Shown: one piece after another, positions 47,192-55,387 of the stretch
How the letters are laid out: every line of letters begins with the position of its first letter
Position numbering within the stretch: the first letter of the stretch is position 1
NCBI RefSeq assembly: GCF_008360935.1
Contig: NZ_SRXO01000002.1
Coordinates: 372,001-436,000 of the forward strand
Length of the DNA: 64,000 bases
Reading direction: 5' to 3'
From: Siccirubricoccus phaeus
Lineage (GTDB): Bacteria; Pseudomonadota; Alphaproteobacteria; Acetobacterales; Acetobacteraceae
Translations under genes and position numbers: made by a program
The notes under the pieces: model-generated
Database searches by the model: none
What the model was told of the DNA's origin: nothing
The model's input: the letters and a program-made list of their open reading frames with translations, nothing else

Positions 47192-48373
47192 ATGAACGCC
47201 CTGGCCGAGCCAGCCACAACCCCGCGCAGCCTGTCCCGCGCCGAGCATGCCGCCGCCATGGAGGCCTATCGCGCTACGGGCGAGAAGCTGGCCGCCGAGA
47301 TCGGCAATCGCGGGCCGCTGCGCCTCACCGCGGACGGGGCGCTGCATCCCGAGATCCAGGCCGCCTATTGGCGCCATGGCTACTACATCTTCGAGGGCGT
47401 GATCGACGCGGCGGAGGTCGCGGCGCTGCGCGCCGATGCGCAGAACATGCTGGAGCGCGCGCCGGTCGGGCCGGATGCCAAGGTGGATGCGCAGGGCCGC
47501 CCGGCGCTCGGCCTCGACCATGCCCGCCTGCCCTACCGCTTCACCAGGCCATTGGCCGATCCCTGGGGCGGCACGCAGCTTCTCGGCGGGCGCCACCCGG
47601 CGCAGATGAGCCAGCCGAAGCCGGATGCGGATGCGCCGGAATGGGTGGTGTTCCTGATGTACTCCATGTGCCAGTCGATGCCCTCGGGCCTGCGGCTCTA
47701 TGGGCACCCGAAGCTGCTGGCCGCGGCGCAATCCATCAACGGTGCGGATTTCGTGCCCTTCAACGATGCCATCTTCGTCAAGCAGCCGGGCCTCGGCGGC
47801 TCCGTCGCCTGGCACCAGGATGGCGTGACGCATTGGAACTCGCCCGACTGGGACGAGGGGATCCACGGCTTCAACTACCAGGTGCAGCTCTACCCGACGA
47901 CGCCGGCGAATTGCCTCTGGGTGATCCCCGGCTCGCACAAGCTGGGCAAGGCGGACATCAAGGGCATGGTGGCGGCGAATGGCGGCAGCGACCAATTGCC
48001 GGGCGCGGTGCCGCTGGTCTGCAAGGCGGGCGACGTGACCATGGTGAATCGCCAGATGGTGCATGGCTCCTTCGCCAACAGCTCGCCGGACATCCGCATC
48101 TCGTTGACCTTCGGCTTCCACCGGCGCCGTTCCGTGCTGGGGCAGAAGGCGGCGCTGTCCATGGCGGAGACCAATGCCGTCTATGACGAGCAGCGCATCT
48201 TCGACCGCGCCGCGGTGATCCAGGTGGCGATCGACGCGCGGCGCCAGGCGCGCCCGGAGGAGCCGGCCTTCCGCTACCAGCCCTTCGCCGGGCTGGAGGA
48301 GCAGTTCCGCTTCACGCCCGAGACCTTCGACCGGGTGATTCGCGACTACAACACCAAGGACCTGGCGATCTGA
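47192..48373 (+). CDS. Phytanoyl-CoA dioxygenase family protein
   Basis: 393 residues. 2-oxoglutarate/Fe(II) oxygenase with HxD at His208/Asp210 (WHQDGVTHW) and distal His291 (QMVHGSFANSS), followed by Arg in DIRISLTFGFHRR. The N-terminus YWRHGYYIFEGVIDAAEVAALRADAQNMLERAP is the PhyH lead-in. A conserved block, MYSMCQSMPSGLRLYGHPKLLAAAQSINGADFVPFNDAIFVKQPG, matches a large-size PhyH group of unknown substrate. ATG 47192 is chosen because GGGAGGAG is nine bases upstream; the ATG at 47183 is too close. An amidase gene follows 79 bases on, probably co-transcribed. Confidence 0.9.
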   Translation: MNALAEPATTPRSLSRAEHAAAMEAYRATGEKLAAEIGNRGPLRLTADGALHPEIQAAYWRHGYYIFEGVIDAAEVAALRADAQNMLERAPVGPDAKVDAQGRPALGLDHARLPYRFTRPLADPWGGTQLLGGRHPAQMSQPKPDADAPEWVVFLMYSMCQSMPSGLRLYGHPKLLAAAQSINGADFVPFNDAIFVKQPGLGGSVAWHQDGVTHWNSPDWDEGIHGFNYQVQLYPTTPANCLWVIPGSHKLGKADIKGMVAANGGSDQLPGAVPLVCKAGDVTMVNRQMVHGSFANSSPDIRISLTFGFHRRRSVLGQKAALSMAETNAVYDEQRIFDRAAVIQVAIDARRQARPEEPAFRYQPFAGLEEQFRFTPETFDRVIRDYNTKDLAI

Positions 48374-48452
48374 CCTCGCCGCCCTTCGGTTGACAGCGCG
48401 CGGCCAGGGGCGAAACTGCCCCGGTCGCGGGCGGCCATGGGGGGGGGCGAGA

Positions 48453-49871
48453 GTGGGCGTGGACGAGATCGGCTATCTCAGCGTCGCGGAGCTCGCGGCG
48501 CTGTACCGGGCGCGCAAGCTCTCCCCCGTCGAGGTGGCGAATTCCGTGCTGGAGCGGATCGCGCGCATCGACCCCGGCGTGAATGCGATGATGCGCGTCA
48601 CGCCGGAACACGCGCTCGCCGCCGCAAGGCGCTCCGAGGCGGTGTTCCAGAAGGGCGAGACGCCGCGGCTGCTCGAGGGCATTCCGGTCACCATCAAGGA
48701 TCTGCAGCCGACGAAGGGCGTGCAGACGGATTACGCGACGGCGGTGATGCAGGGCACCATCCCGGATGTCGATGCGCCGGTGGTCACCCGGCTGCTCGAG
48801 GCCGGCGGGATGATGCTGGGCAAGACGACCTCGGCCGCCGAATGGGGCTGGAAGGGGGTGAGCCAGGCGCCGATCTCCGGCATCACCCACAACCCCTGGG
48901 GCAAGGGGCTGAATGCCGGCGCCTCCTCCTCCGGCGCCGGCGTGGCGGCGGCCTGCGGCTATGGGCCGCTGCACCAGGGCGGCGACGGCGCCGGCTCCAT
49001 CCGCATGCCGGCGCATTTCTCCGGCGTCTACGGGCTGAAGCCGACCCATGGGCGCGTGCCGAGCTGGCCGATCTCGAATAACGACCTCGCCACCCATGTC
49101 GGCCCGCTGACCCGCAGCGTGGAAGATGCGGCGCTGATGCTGCAGGCGATCGCCGGACCGCACCCCTGGGATTTCACCTCGCTGGAGACGCCGCCGCAGG
49201 AGTATGCCGGCCAGCTCAAGGCCGCGCGCATGAAAGGCAAGCGGATCGGCTTCACCCGCGACCTTGGCCATGCGCGCGTCGATCCCGACGTGGCGGAGGT
49301 CGTCGCCAGGGCGGTCGCCGCCTTCGAGGAGATGGGCGCCGAGGTGGAGGAGGTGACGCCCGCCTGGGGTCCGCTCGGGCCGGAGCTGGCGCGATTCTTC
49401 TGGCCGGCGACCTTCACCGCGCGGCTGCGCCACCTGCCGGAGTACGAGGACCGGATGGATCCCGGCTTCGTCGCCATGATCAAATCGGCGGCGGGCTTCA
49501 CCGTGCGGCAGTTCATGGAAATGCGGGAGCGGCGCTTCGCCTATATCCAGGCGATCCACGAATTCATGGAGGGCTACGATTTCCTGCTCTCCCCGGCGGT
49601 GAGCGTCGCCGCCTTCCCGGCGGAGAGGCTGCAGCCGGCGCACTGGCCGCAGCATGAATGGGACTGGCTGATGTGGGCGGAATTCTCCTACCCGTTCAAT
49701 TGGTCGGGCAGCCCGGCGGCAAGCGTGCCTTGCGGCTTCACCCCGGCGGGGCTGCCGGTGGGGCTGCAGATCGTCGGCCGGCGCTTCGACGATCTCGGCG
49801 TGCTGCAGGCAAGCGCGGCCTTCGAGGCGGCGCGCCCCTGGGCACAGCACCGGCCGCCGCTGGCGCGCTGA
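48453..49871 (+). CDS. Amidase signature family hydrolase
   Basis: 472 residues. The Ser-cisSer-Lys triad is present: Lys82 (VTIKD), Ser159 (GASSSG) and nucleophile Ser182 (GDGAGSIRMPA). Family parts: YLSVAELAALYRARKLSPVEVANSVLERI at the N-terminus, FSGVYGLKPTHGRVP, and FNWSGSPAASVPCGFTPAGLPVGLQIVGRR at the C-terminus. Hydrolyses an amide or aryl ester; substrate unknown. GTG starts at 48453 or 48459 give the family N-terminus behind a G-rich stretch; the frame upstream is open to 48390. Sits after a PhyH oxygenase; together they could degrade an N-acyl compound (inference). Confidence 0.92.
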   Translation: MGVDEIGYLSVAELAALYRARKLSPVEVANSVLERIARIDPGVNAMMRVTPEHALAAARRSEAVFQKGETPRLLEGIPVTIKDLQPTKGVQTDYATAVMQGTIPDVDAPVVTRLLEAGGMMLGKTTSAAEWGWKGVSQAPISGITHNPWGKGLNAGASSSGAGVAAACGYGPLHQGGDGAGSIRMPAHFSGVYGLKPTHGRVPSWPISNNDLATHVGPLTRSVEDAALMLQAIAGPHPWDFTSLETPPQEYAGQLKAARMKGKRIGFTRDLGHARVDPDVAEVVARAVAAFEEMGAEVEEVTPAWGPLGPELARFFWPATFTARLRHLPEYEDRMDPGFVAMIKSAAGFTVRQFMEMRERRFAYIQAIHEFMEGYDFLLSPAVSVAAFPAERLQPAHWPQHEWDWLMWAEFSYPFNWSGSPAASVPCGFTPAGLPVGLQIVGRRFDDLGVLQASAAFEAARPWAQHRPPLAR

Positions 49872-49907
49872 AGCTCGCGGCCTTCGGGCTGCGGCATCCG
49901 GATGCCT

Positions 49908-50223
49908 GTTGCATGAACCGGCCGTGACTCACGACGAGCGATTGGCCCTTCAGCGCGTTGGCGCCGAAACCGGCAAAGAGCAGCACAGCCCGTGTCACGT
50001 CCTCGACGGTGGTGAACTCGCCATCCACCGTCTCCTTCAGCATGACTTCGCGCAGGATTTCGGCCTCGGTGAGGCCGAGTTCCTTCGCCTGCTCAGAGAG
50101 CTGCCTGTCCATCGGCGGCATGCGCACGAAGCCGGGGCAGGTGACGTTCGAATGCATCGAGCGGTGCCGCGGCTGGATGCCGGCATTGCTCACCAGCAGG
50201 TCGATCGCACCAAAGCGCAACAC
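49908..50223 (-). pseudogene. bdhA: 3-hydroxybutyrate dehydrogenase remnant with an internal deletion
   Basis: The minus strand reads RFGAIDLLVSNAGIQ, then abruptly NVTCPGFVRMPPMDRQLSEQAKELG, LTEAEILREVMLKETVDGEF, TTVEDVTRAVLLFAGFGANALKGQSLVVSHGRFMQ. These are the middle and C-terminal parts of BdhA (an NAD-dependent SDR in ketone body and PHB metabolism), but about 85 residues including the catalytic Ser-Tyr-Lys are gone, and so is the N-terminal cofactor motif. The original stop after HGRFMQ is also lost. So a truncated relic, overlapping nothing functional; the amidase gene ends 36 bases away. Confidence 0.8.
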
Positions 50224-50431
50224 TGCCTTGGCGATGGGCCTGTATCCGGAGCGGCGTCTGGAATCGAGGGGCGTCGCGGGTCGCGGGAGCTGGTAGAATT
50301 CCGGCCCGATTCGGGATCCTACGTCCTGTTATCGCGCGTTACCGCGCGGGCGACGCCGGCTCGGCGAGTAGGCGCGCCTGAGAGCCGCTGGCTACTGCGC
50401 CATACTCCGGATCAAATCCGTCCACACCGCC

Positions 50432-50551
50432 TAGTGTCCTGCCCGCTGCCTTCGCTGGATTTCCAGCGAAGGCAGCGGGCAGGCAGGCCACTGAAAACAA
50501 GAGCTGTTGGCCCGAGAACGAAGTCCGCAGGACTGCGGAATCGGGACATTG
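50432..50551. repeat. About 120-bp repeat, copy 2 (family R3)
   Basis: TAGTGTCCTGCCCGCTGCC with a long stem CCTGCCCGCTGCCTTCGCTGG...CCAGCGAAGGCAGCGGGCAGG, then CACTGAAAACA and GGCCCGAGAACGAAGTCCGC, AGGACTGCGGAATCGGGACA. Copy 1 is 40536-40656. It joins a half copy of R1. Confidence 0.8.
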
Positions 50552-50591
50552 GAGCGGGATCGGTTGAGCTGTGCTCACCCGCCCCGCTCTA
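50551..50591. repeat. Half copy of the R1 repeat
   Basis: GAGCGGGATCGGTTGAGC-TGTGCTCACCCG-CCCCGCTCTAG, identical to the left part of copy D (52679-52720) except one base, with the right half missing. The preserved part closes as its own hairpin (GAGCGGG/CCCGCTC). Confidence 0.7.
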
Positions 50592-50829
50592 GCTCTTCCG
50601 CGCGCGGCCGTGGGGATGCGCGGGCGGGCGCGGCCCGGGACGGTTCCGGCGAGCCCGTCGCCGCCGAAGCGTTTCCGCCCACGCCCTGCCGCGCTGCCCG
50701 GCGGCGGAGGCGGCCGAAGCGTTACCGCCACCACTTACGAATTGATTGCCGCTTTGCCTGGGCCATTCACGGCCAGTTCACTCCCGCCATGCGACCCTGC
50801 ACGGGATGCGACAAGGGTCCTTCACCGGG

Positions 50830-52413
50830 ATGGGCAGTGAGGAAGGGAAGCCGCCGCGCCGGCCAAGGCCGGTGACCGACCGGGAACGGTTCCTGACCTT
50901 CGCCCTGGCCGCCGCGGAGATGCTGCTGGAAGTCTCCTCGGCGGGCCGCATCCTCTTCGCCGCCGGCGCCTTCCACAGCCGGCTGGGTCGCTCCCCGGAC
51001 TCCCTGGTGGGCCAGCATGTGCGGGACGTGCTGGCCCTGCCGGACCACGCCGCCTTCGAAATCGCCTTCAACACCCTGCTGGCGCGGGACCGGCTGCCGC
51101 CCACCATCTTCCACCTGGCCAATGCCGGTACCACCCCCATGGCCTGCAGCGGGCTGCGCCTGCTGGGGCGGGAGGCCGACCGGCTCTGCCTGACCTTCGC
51201 CGCCCTGCCGCTGGCCACCGCGCAGGAGCCGCCGCGGGTCGGCGGCCCCGCCCCGCTGCGCGACGCCGCCCATGCGCTGGCCCGCGGCGGCGCCTCCTCC
51301 GGCACGCTCGGCCTGCTGGAAATCCGCGCGCCGGACAGCAGCCTGGCCCCGGACGGCGCCCTGACCCAATTGGTGCGGGAGGAGCTGGCGGCCAGCATCT
51401 CCCCGGACAGCCTGGCGGGGGAGCTGGCGGCGGGGCGCTACGGCATCATCTCCCGCGCCCAGGCGGATCTCGCCGCCATGGCCGCGAAGATCGAGGCGCT
51501 GGCCGCCGCCTCCGGCCATGAGGCCGCCATCGCCACCGAAACCCTGGCGCTGGACGATGCCAGCCTGACGCCGATGCAGATGACGCGGGCGCTGCGCTAC
51601 GCCCTCTCTGCCTTCACCCGGGGCGGCGCCGAGGCCCTGGCGGAGGCGGGGTTCGGCGGCGGACTCGCCGGCTTCGTTGCCAGCGCCTATGGCCGCACCG
51701 TGCGGCTGCGCCAGGCGATCGCGGAGCGGAAATTCCGCCTCGCCTTCCAGCCCATCGTCCGGCTGGCGGATCGCCGCCCGCATCATTACGAGGCCCTGCT
51801 GCGGCCGGAGGCGGAGATCGAGCCGCCGCTCTCCCTGGCGCAGAATTTCGTCATCTTCGCCGAGGCGCTGGGGCTTTCCGAGGAGCTGGACTGGGCCGTG
51901 CTGCTCGCCGTCTGCAGCGCCGCCCGCCGCGCCCGCGGCACCCGCATCGCCGCCAACCTCTCCGGCCTTTCCTTGCAGAGCCCGGGCTTCCGCCAGGCCC
52001 TGGTGCGGATGCTGGAAGCCGAGCCGCCTTTGGCCCACCGCCTGCTCTTCGAGGTGACGGAGACCGCCGAGATCGAGGATGAGGCGGAGGCGATCCGCAC
52101 GGTGGAGGCGCTGCGCGGCCTCGGCGTGCCGGTCTGCATCGATGATTTCGGCGCTGGCTCCGCCGCCTTCCGCTATCTCCGCGTGCTGCGGGTGGATTAC
52201 GTCAAGATCGACGGGCTCTATGTGCAGAACGCCATGGCCAGCCCGATGGACCGCGGCATCGTTGCCGCCATGGTGGATCTGGCCCGGACGGTCGGCGCGA
52301 AGGTGGTGGCAGAGCGGATCGAGACCGAGGCGGAGGCGGCGCTGATGCAGGAGCTGGGGGTGGAATTCGGCCAGGGCTGGCTGTTCGGCCGGCCGGGGCC
52401 GATGCCGGGCTGA
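50830..52413 (+). CDS. EAL-domain cyclic-di-GMP phosphodiesterase with N-terminal sensory region
   Basis: 527 residues. The EAL domain has the residues needed for activity: EALLR (Glu321), AANLSG Asn, FEVTETAEI Glu, DDFGAG (Asp438-Asp439), YVKIDG Lys, VVAERIETEAE Glu and GQGWLFG Gln. So it should cleave c-di-GMP to pGpG. The N-terminal about 120 residues (FALAAAEMLLEVSSAGRILFAAGAFHSRLGRSPDSLVGQHVRDVLALPDHAAFEIAF) look like a PAS domain; a linker of unknown type (about 130-290) replaces the usual GGDEF domain. No transmembrane segment. ATG 50830 is a choice among 50746, 50806 and 50830. Between two repeat islands. Confidence 0.9.
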   Translation: MGSEEGKPPRRPRPVTDRERFLTFALAAAEMLLEVSSAGRILFAAGAFHSRLGRSPDSLVGQHVRDVLALPDHAAFEIAFNTLLARDRLPPTIFHLANAGTTPMACSGLRLLGREADRLCLTFAALPLATAQEPPRVGGPAPLRDAAHALARGGASSGTLGLLEIRAPDSSLAPDGALTQLVREELAASISPDSLAGELAAGRYGIISRAQADLAAMAAKIEALAAASGHEAAIATETLALDDASLTPMQMTRALRYALSAFTRGGAEALAEAGFGGGLAGFVASAYGRTVRLRQAIAERKFRLAFQPIVRLADRRPHHYEALLRPEAEIEPPLSLAQNFVIFAEALGLSEELDWAVLLAVCSAARRARGTRIAANLSGLSLQSPGFRQALVRMLEAEPPLAHRLLFEVTETAEIEDEAEAIRTVEALRGLGVPVCIDDFGAGSAAFRYLRVLRVDYVKIDGLYVQNAMASPMDRGIVAAMVDLARTVGAKVVAERIETEAEAALMQELGVEFGQGWLFGRPGPMPG

Positions 52414-52525
52414 GGGCTGAGGGCTGAGAGTCGGGGCGAATCCCCCCGACCTCTGACTCATTCCGGGCGCCCTCCGACGCTGCCGGTGCCGCCGCGGGCC
52501 GACCGGCGAGCAGGGCCATGGCGTG

Positions 52526-52573
52526 CTTGCCCGCTCCGTTCGCCGGAATCCAGCGAACGGAGCGGGCAGGGCG
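52526..52573. repeat. Left hairpin of the R3 repeat alone
   Basis: TGCCCGCTCCGTTCGCCGG-AAT-CCAGCGAACGGAGCGGGCA, a 19-bp stem with two mismatched positions, same build as the hairpin of 50440-50485. The rest of R3 is absent. It leads straight into R2 copy 2. Confidence 0.6.
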
Positions 52574-52680
52574 CTAGAGCAGATCGCCGGAGGGCGGAAT
52601 CGCCCGGAGGCGTGAATCTATTCTACCATCAATGAGATAGAGCGTCTTCACGCTGCGCAGTCAGCGTGAAGACGCTCTAG
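52574..52680. repeat. About 107-bp composite palindromic repeat, copy 2 (family R2)
   Basis: CTAGAGCAGATCGCCGGAGG...GGCGTGAATCTATTC, then AGAGCGTCTTCACGCTG-CGCAGTC-AGCGTGAAGACGCTCTAG. In the second palindrome both arms differ from copy 1 (GTCTTCACGC versus GGTTTCGCGC) but stay complementary to each other, which is compensatory change in a stem. Confidence 0.8.
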
Positions 52681-52783
52681 AGCGGGATCGGTTGAGCTGC
52701 GCTCACCCGCCCCGCTCTAGCTCGTTGTTCGGTCGCGTGATTCACGGTTTCGGTCGATTCGACCTCAACCGATCACGCTCTAG
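52679..52783. repeat. About 105-bp repeat with complementary ends, copy D (family R1, best preserved)
   Basis: AGAGCGGGATCGGTTGAG at the left and CTCAACCGATCACGCTCTAG at the right are inverted copies. Inner sequence CTCGTTGTTCGGTCGCGTGA, TTCACGGTTTCGGTCGATTC. The last CTAG includes the stop codon of the leftward metallohydrolase gene. Confidence 0.8.
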
Positions 52784-53763
52784 GCCCATTCCTGCGGGTG
52801 GTAGCGGTAGCCCTGGCCGTCCCGCGCGATATGCCCGACGGCCGGGAAGGGGAAATGATAGCCGATGACGCGGATGCGGTCGGTCGCCACCTGATCCAGC
52901 ACCCGGCGCCGCGTGGCGGCGGCCGCCTCCGGGTCGAAGTCGAAGATCGAATGCAGGTCGGGGCGGCGGGCGAACAGCTCCGGCCGGTGGGTGGTGTCCG
53001 CCAGCAGCAGCAGGGTCTGCCCGTCATCCTCCACCTGCATCAGGCTGTGGCCGGGCGAATGGCCGGGCGCGGCCACGGCGCGCAGGCCCGGCGCCAGCTC
53101 CGCCCCCGGGGCGAAGCGGCGCAGCCTGCTGCGATAGGGGGCGAAGCGACGGGCGACATTGGCGAAATTCACCCGCTGCCCCTCCGGGCTGCGGCTTTCA
53201 TTGCCCGGATCGCTCCACCAGGCCCATTCCGCATCGGGCACTGCCACCTCCGCCTGGGGGAAGACCGCCTCGCCCTCCCGCGTCGTCAGCCCGTGGATAT
53301 GGTCCTGGTGGCAATGGGTGATGACGACCAGGCCGACCCTGGCCGGGTCCAGCCCCGCCGCCGCCATGTTCTGGGCCAGCAGCCCGGCGGTCGGCGCCAT
53401 CTGGCCGCCGGTGCCGGCATCGAAGGCGATGAGCTGGCGGCGGGTCTCGACGAAGGTGACGGTGTAGGGGCCGTCATAGGTGGCGGTGGGCAGGAAGCTC
53501 TCCGCGAGCACGCCCTGCACCTCCTCCAGCGGTGCATTGCGCACCAGGCCCTGGACCTGGCGGCGGTTATAGCCGTCGAACACGGTGGTGACGGTGAGGC
53601 TGCCCAGCTTGAAGCGGTAATAGCCGGGGGCCTGGGCCAAGCGGCTGGAGGCCGGGGCCTGGGCGGCGGCCTTGCGGGCCAGCAGCGCGGGGGGCGCGGC
53701 CAGGGGGACGATCAGGGGGGCGGCCATGGGGGCGGTCAGGGCCGTGCGGCGGGCGATGGGCAT
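52780..53763 (-). CDS. Exported metallo-beta-lactamase-fold hydrolase
   Basis: 327 residues. N-terminus MPIARRTALTAPMAAPLIVPLAAPPALLARKAAAQAP is an export signal with an RR pair, possibly Tat. The zinc-binding HCHQDH (THCHQDHIHG), the following AAPGHSPGHS His, and LLADTTHRPELF Asp, then the YHFPFPAVGHI His are the MBL ligands in order. Close relatives are annotated as MBL-fold metallohydrolases, lactonase or organophosphorus-hydrolase-like; no substrate is set. Its stop TAG lies in the end of repeat R1 copy D, so the C-terminus (HPQEWA) runs exactly to the repeat boundary. Confidence 0.9.
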   Translation of the reverse strand: MPIARRTALTAPMAAPLIVPLAAPPALLARKAAAQAPASSRLAQAPGYYRFKLGSLTVTTVFDGYNRRQVQGLVRNAPLEEVQGVLAESFLPTATYDGPYTVTFVETRRQLIAFDAGTGGQMAPTAGLLAQNMAAAGLDPARVGLVVITHCHQDHIHGLTTREGEAVFPQAEVAVPDAEWAWWSDPGNESRSPEGQRVNFANVARRFAPYRSRLRRFAPGAELAPGLRAVAAPGHSPGHSLMQVEDDGQTLLLLADTTHRPELFARRPDLHSIFDFDPEAAAATRRRVLDQVATDRIRVIGYHFPFPAVGHIARDGQGYRYHPQEWA

Positions 53764-53849
53764 AGGCGTGCTCCCCGGATCTGCCGGCCATGATGTCGCC
53801 GGCCGCTTTTCCCGCGCAAACCGGGGGCGCCAGGGTCCGGCGGCGGCTG

Positions 53850-54170
53850 CCCGGTGCCCTGAAACCGCTTTGCCGCTTCAGGTTGCGCGGCGGCCTGGAT
53901 CGGATGTTTTCAGGGCGCCGGGCGTCGTGCGGCGTCCTCGCGGAAGGCGCGAATCATCCGGCCCGGCTTTGCCGCTCCACGCGCTGCGCGGCCTTCGCGG
54001 CGCCGCTTGGCGTCCATGCCGGGAGGTTGAAGGCGCTGCCCGTTGCCTTGCAGCGGCTTCCCGCTTCCGGCTGCGCGAAGCCCCGCGCCACGGCGGGCGT
54101 CTTCGCGGAGAGGAAGGCGCTGCCCGGCGGGGCACGGCCTCACCGCTCCAGGCTCCGCGCGGCGCCAGGC
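53850..54170. repeat. Four degenerate repeats of about 85-98 bp in a gene-free stretch
   Basis: The 450 bases between two leftward genes hold no convincing gene. Recurring strings: ACCGCTTTGCCGCTTCAGG (53866), CGGCTTTGCCGCTCCACG (53964), GCGGCTTCCCGCTTCCGG (54053) and CGGCCTCACCGCTCCAGG (54135), each followed by a TGCGCGG-like string; GGAAGGCGC or TGAAGGCGC precedes three of them. Diverged tandem duplication is the simplest reading. Confidence 0.45.
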
Positions 54171-54213
54171 ATGACGCAGCGCCGCCGTCGAGCCGCGCGG
54201 CAATACCGCAGGC

Positions 54214-55188
54214 CTAAACCGGGAAAGGCGGCGCCTCGCCGCGCAGCAGCACGGCGTCGAGATTGTCGAGCGCCCGGTGGCCCATGGCGTCCCGTGTCTC
54301 CGCCGCGGCGCTGCCGAGATGCGGCAGCATGACGACATTCTCCAGCGCGAAATACCCAGGGTTGATCATCGGCTCGCCGTCATAGACATCGAGGCCCGCG
54401 GCGCGGACCTGCCCGGACCGCAGCGCGGCGATCAGCGCCGCATCCTCCACCGTGCTGCCGCGGCCGGTATTCACCACGATGGCGCCGGGCTTCAGCCGGG
54501 CGAGGCGTGCCGCGTTCAGCCAGTGGCGATTCCCGGCATCGCCGGGGATATGCATGGAGAGCGCGTCGATCGCCGCGAGGAAGCTGTCTTCCGAGTCATG
54601 CCAGATCGCGCCCTGCTCCAGCTCCGGCGGCAGGCGGCGGCGGCCGTGGTAATGCACCTCCATCCGGAAGCCCCGGGCCATGCCTGCCATCTCCCGCCCG
54701 ATGCGGCCGAGGCCGAGGATGCCGAGCTTCTTGCCCTCCAGCGTCACGCCGATGAGCTGGGTGGGAGACCAGCCGCGCCATTGCCCGGCGCGGACCATCC
54801 GCTCCGCCTCCCCGGCGCGGCGGGCGGCCATCAGCAGCAGGGTGAAGGCGATCTCGGCGGTGGCGAAGGAGAGGACGTCCGGCGTGTTCGCCACCTGGAT
54901 CCCCCGCGCGCGGGCGGCTTCCAGGTCGATATGGTCGGTGCCGACGGAAAAGGTGGAGAGCAGCTTCACCGAGGGCGGCAGGCCGGCAATGCAGGCGGCA
55001 TCCAGCCGGTCACCCGCGGCGCAGAGGATGCCCTGGGCGGAGATGGCGGTGGCGCGGCGGATGATCTCGGCGGCGTCGCCGGACCAGAGCTCGTCGGTGG
55101 GGTTCAGCGCGGCGGCGTAGTCGCGGGCGGCGCGGGCCTCGATGGCCTCCGGAAAATGGCGGGTGACGAGCAGGGGGGGCTTGGCCAT
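54214..55188 (-). CDS. D-isomer-specific 2-hydroxyacid dehydrogenase (glyoxylate/hydroxypyruvate reductase-like)
   Basis: 324 residues. NAD(P)-dependent reduction of 2-oxoacids; GRHPR-like sequence. Rossmann motif GLGRIG at 159-164; catalytic Arg243 (NTGRGSTVED), Glu272 (DVYDGEP) and His290 (LPHLGSA). Substrate loop LLSTFSVGTDHIDLEAARARGIQVANTPDVLS is typical. With GlcDE elsewhere in the window, glyoxylate handling is plausible but unproven. ATG 55188 has AAGGAGA upstream. Divergent from an SDR gene across 199 bases with a short tandem repeat. Confidence 0.94.
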   Translation of the reverse strand: MAKPPLLVTRHFPEAIEARAARDYAAALNPTDELWSGDAAEIIRRATAISAQGILCAAGDRLDAACIAGLPPSVKLLSTFSVGTDHIDLEAARARGIQVANTPDVLSFATAEIAFTLLLMAARRAGEAERMVRAGQWRGWSPTQLIGVTLEGKKLGILGLGRIGREMAGMARGFRMEVHYHGRRRLPPELEQGAIWHDSEDSFLAAIDALSMHIPGDAGNRHWLNAARLARLKPGAIVVNTGRGSTVEDAALIAALRSGQVRAAGLDVYDGEPMINPGYFALENVVMLPHLGSAAAETRDAMGHRALDNLDAVLLRGEAPPFPV

Positions 55189-55232
55189 CAGCGTCTCCTT
55201 CGCATGGGTTTCGATGTAGCAGGGGTTGGCGG

Positions 55233-55283
55233 GCTTGCCAGGGGCGCTTGCCGGGGCGCTTGCCAGGGACGCTTGCCGGGGCG
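55233..55283. repeat. Short tandem repeat GCTTGCC(A/G)GGG(G/A)C, four units
   Basis: GCTTGCCAGGGGC, GCTTGCCGGGGC, GCTTGCCAGGGAC, GCTTGCCGGGGC (12-13 bases each) between the divergent dehydrogenase and SDR genes; TGCCAGGGC recurs at 55290 and 55329. No clear promoter is visible around it. Confidence 0.7.
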
Positions 55284-55387
55284 GAGGTGCCAGGGCCGGC
55301 GCGAGCCCCGGTGCCTGGCGCCGGACTTGCCAGGGCTCCGGCCGGCGGGCAGGGTCCCCGGCTGGCGCCGGAACAGGGAGAGAGGCC

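Noticed and set aside
42856-48373. The aldehyde dehydrogenase-CMD-PhyH-amidase stretch as a genomic island or defence system
   Set aside because: No integrase, tRNA boundary, toxin, nuclease or composition shift is seen; these are ordinary catabolic families on both strands.
50339-50734. A 131-residue minus-strand frame over repeats R3 and R1
   Set aside because: Its sequence is the translation of the repeats themselves; similar text appears where R3 occurs at 40536, so it is repeat-derived, not a gene.
53672-54332. Plus-strand frames across the gap at 53.8-54.2 kb
   Set aside because: Arg/Ala-rich low-complexity text without a family pattern; overlaps starts and ends of two good minus-strand genes and a degenerate repeat.
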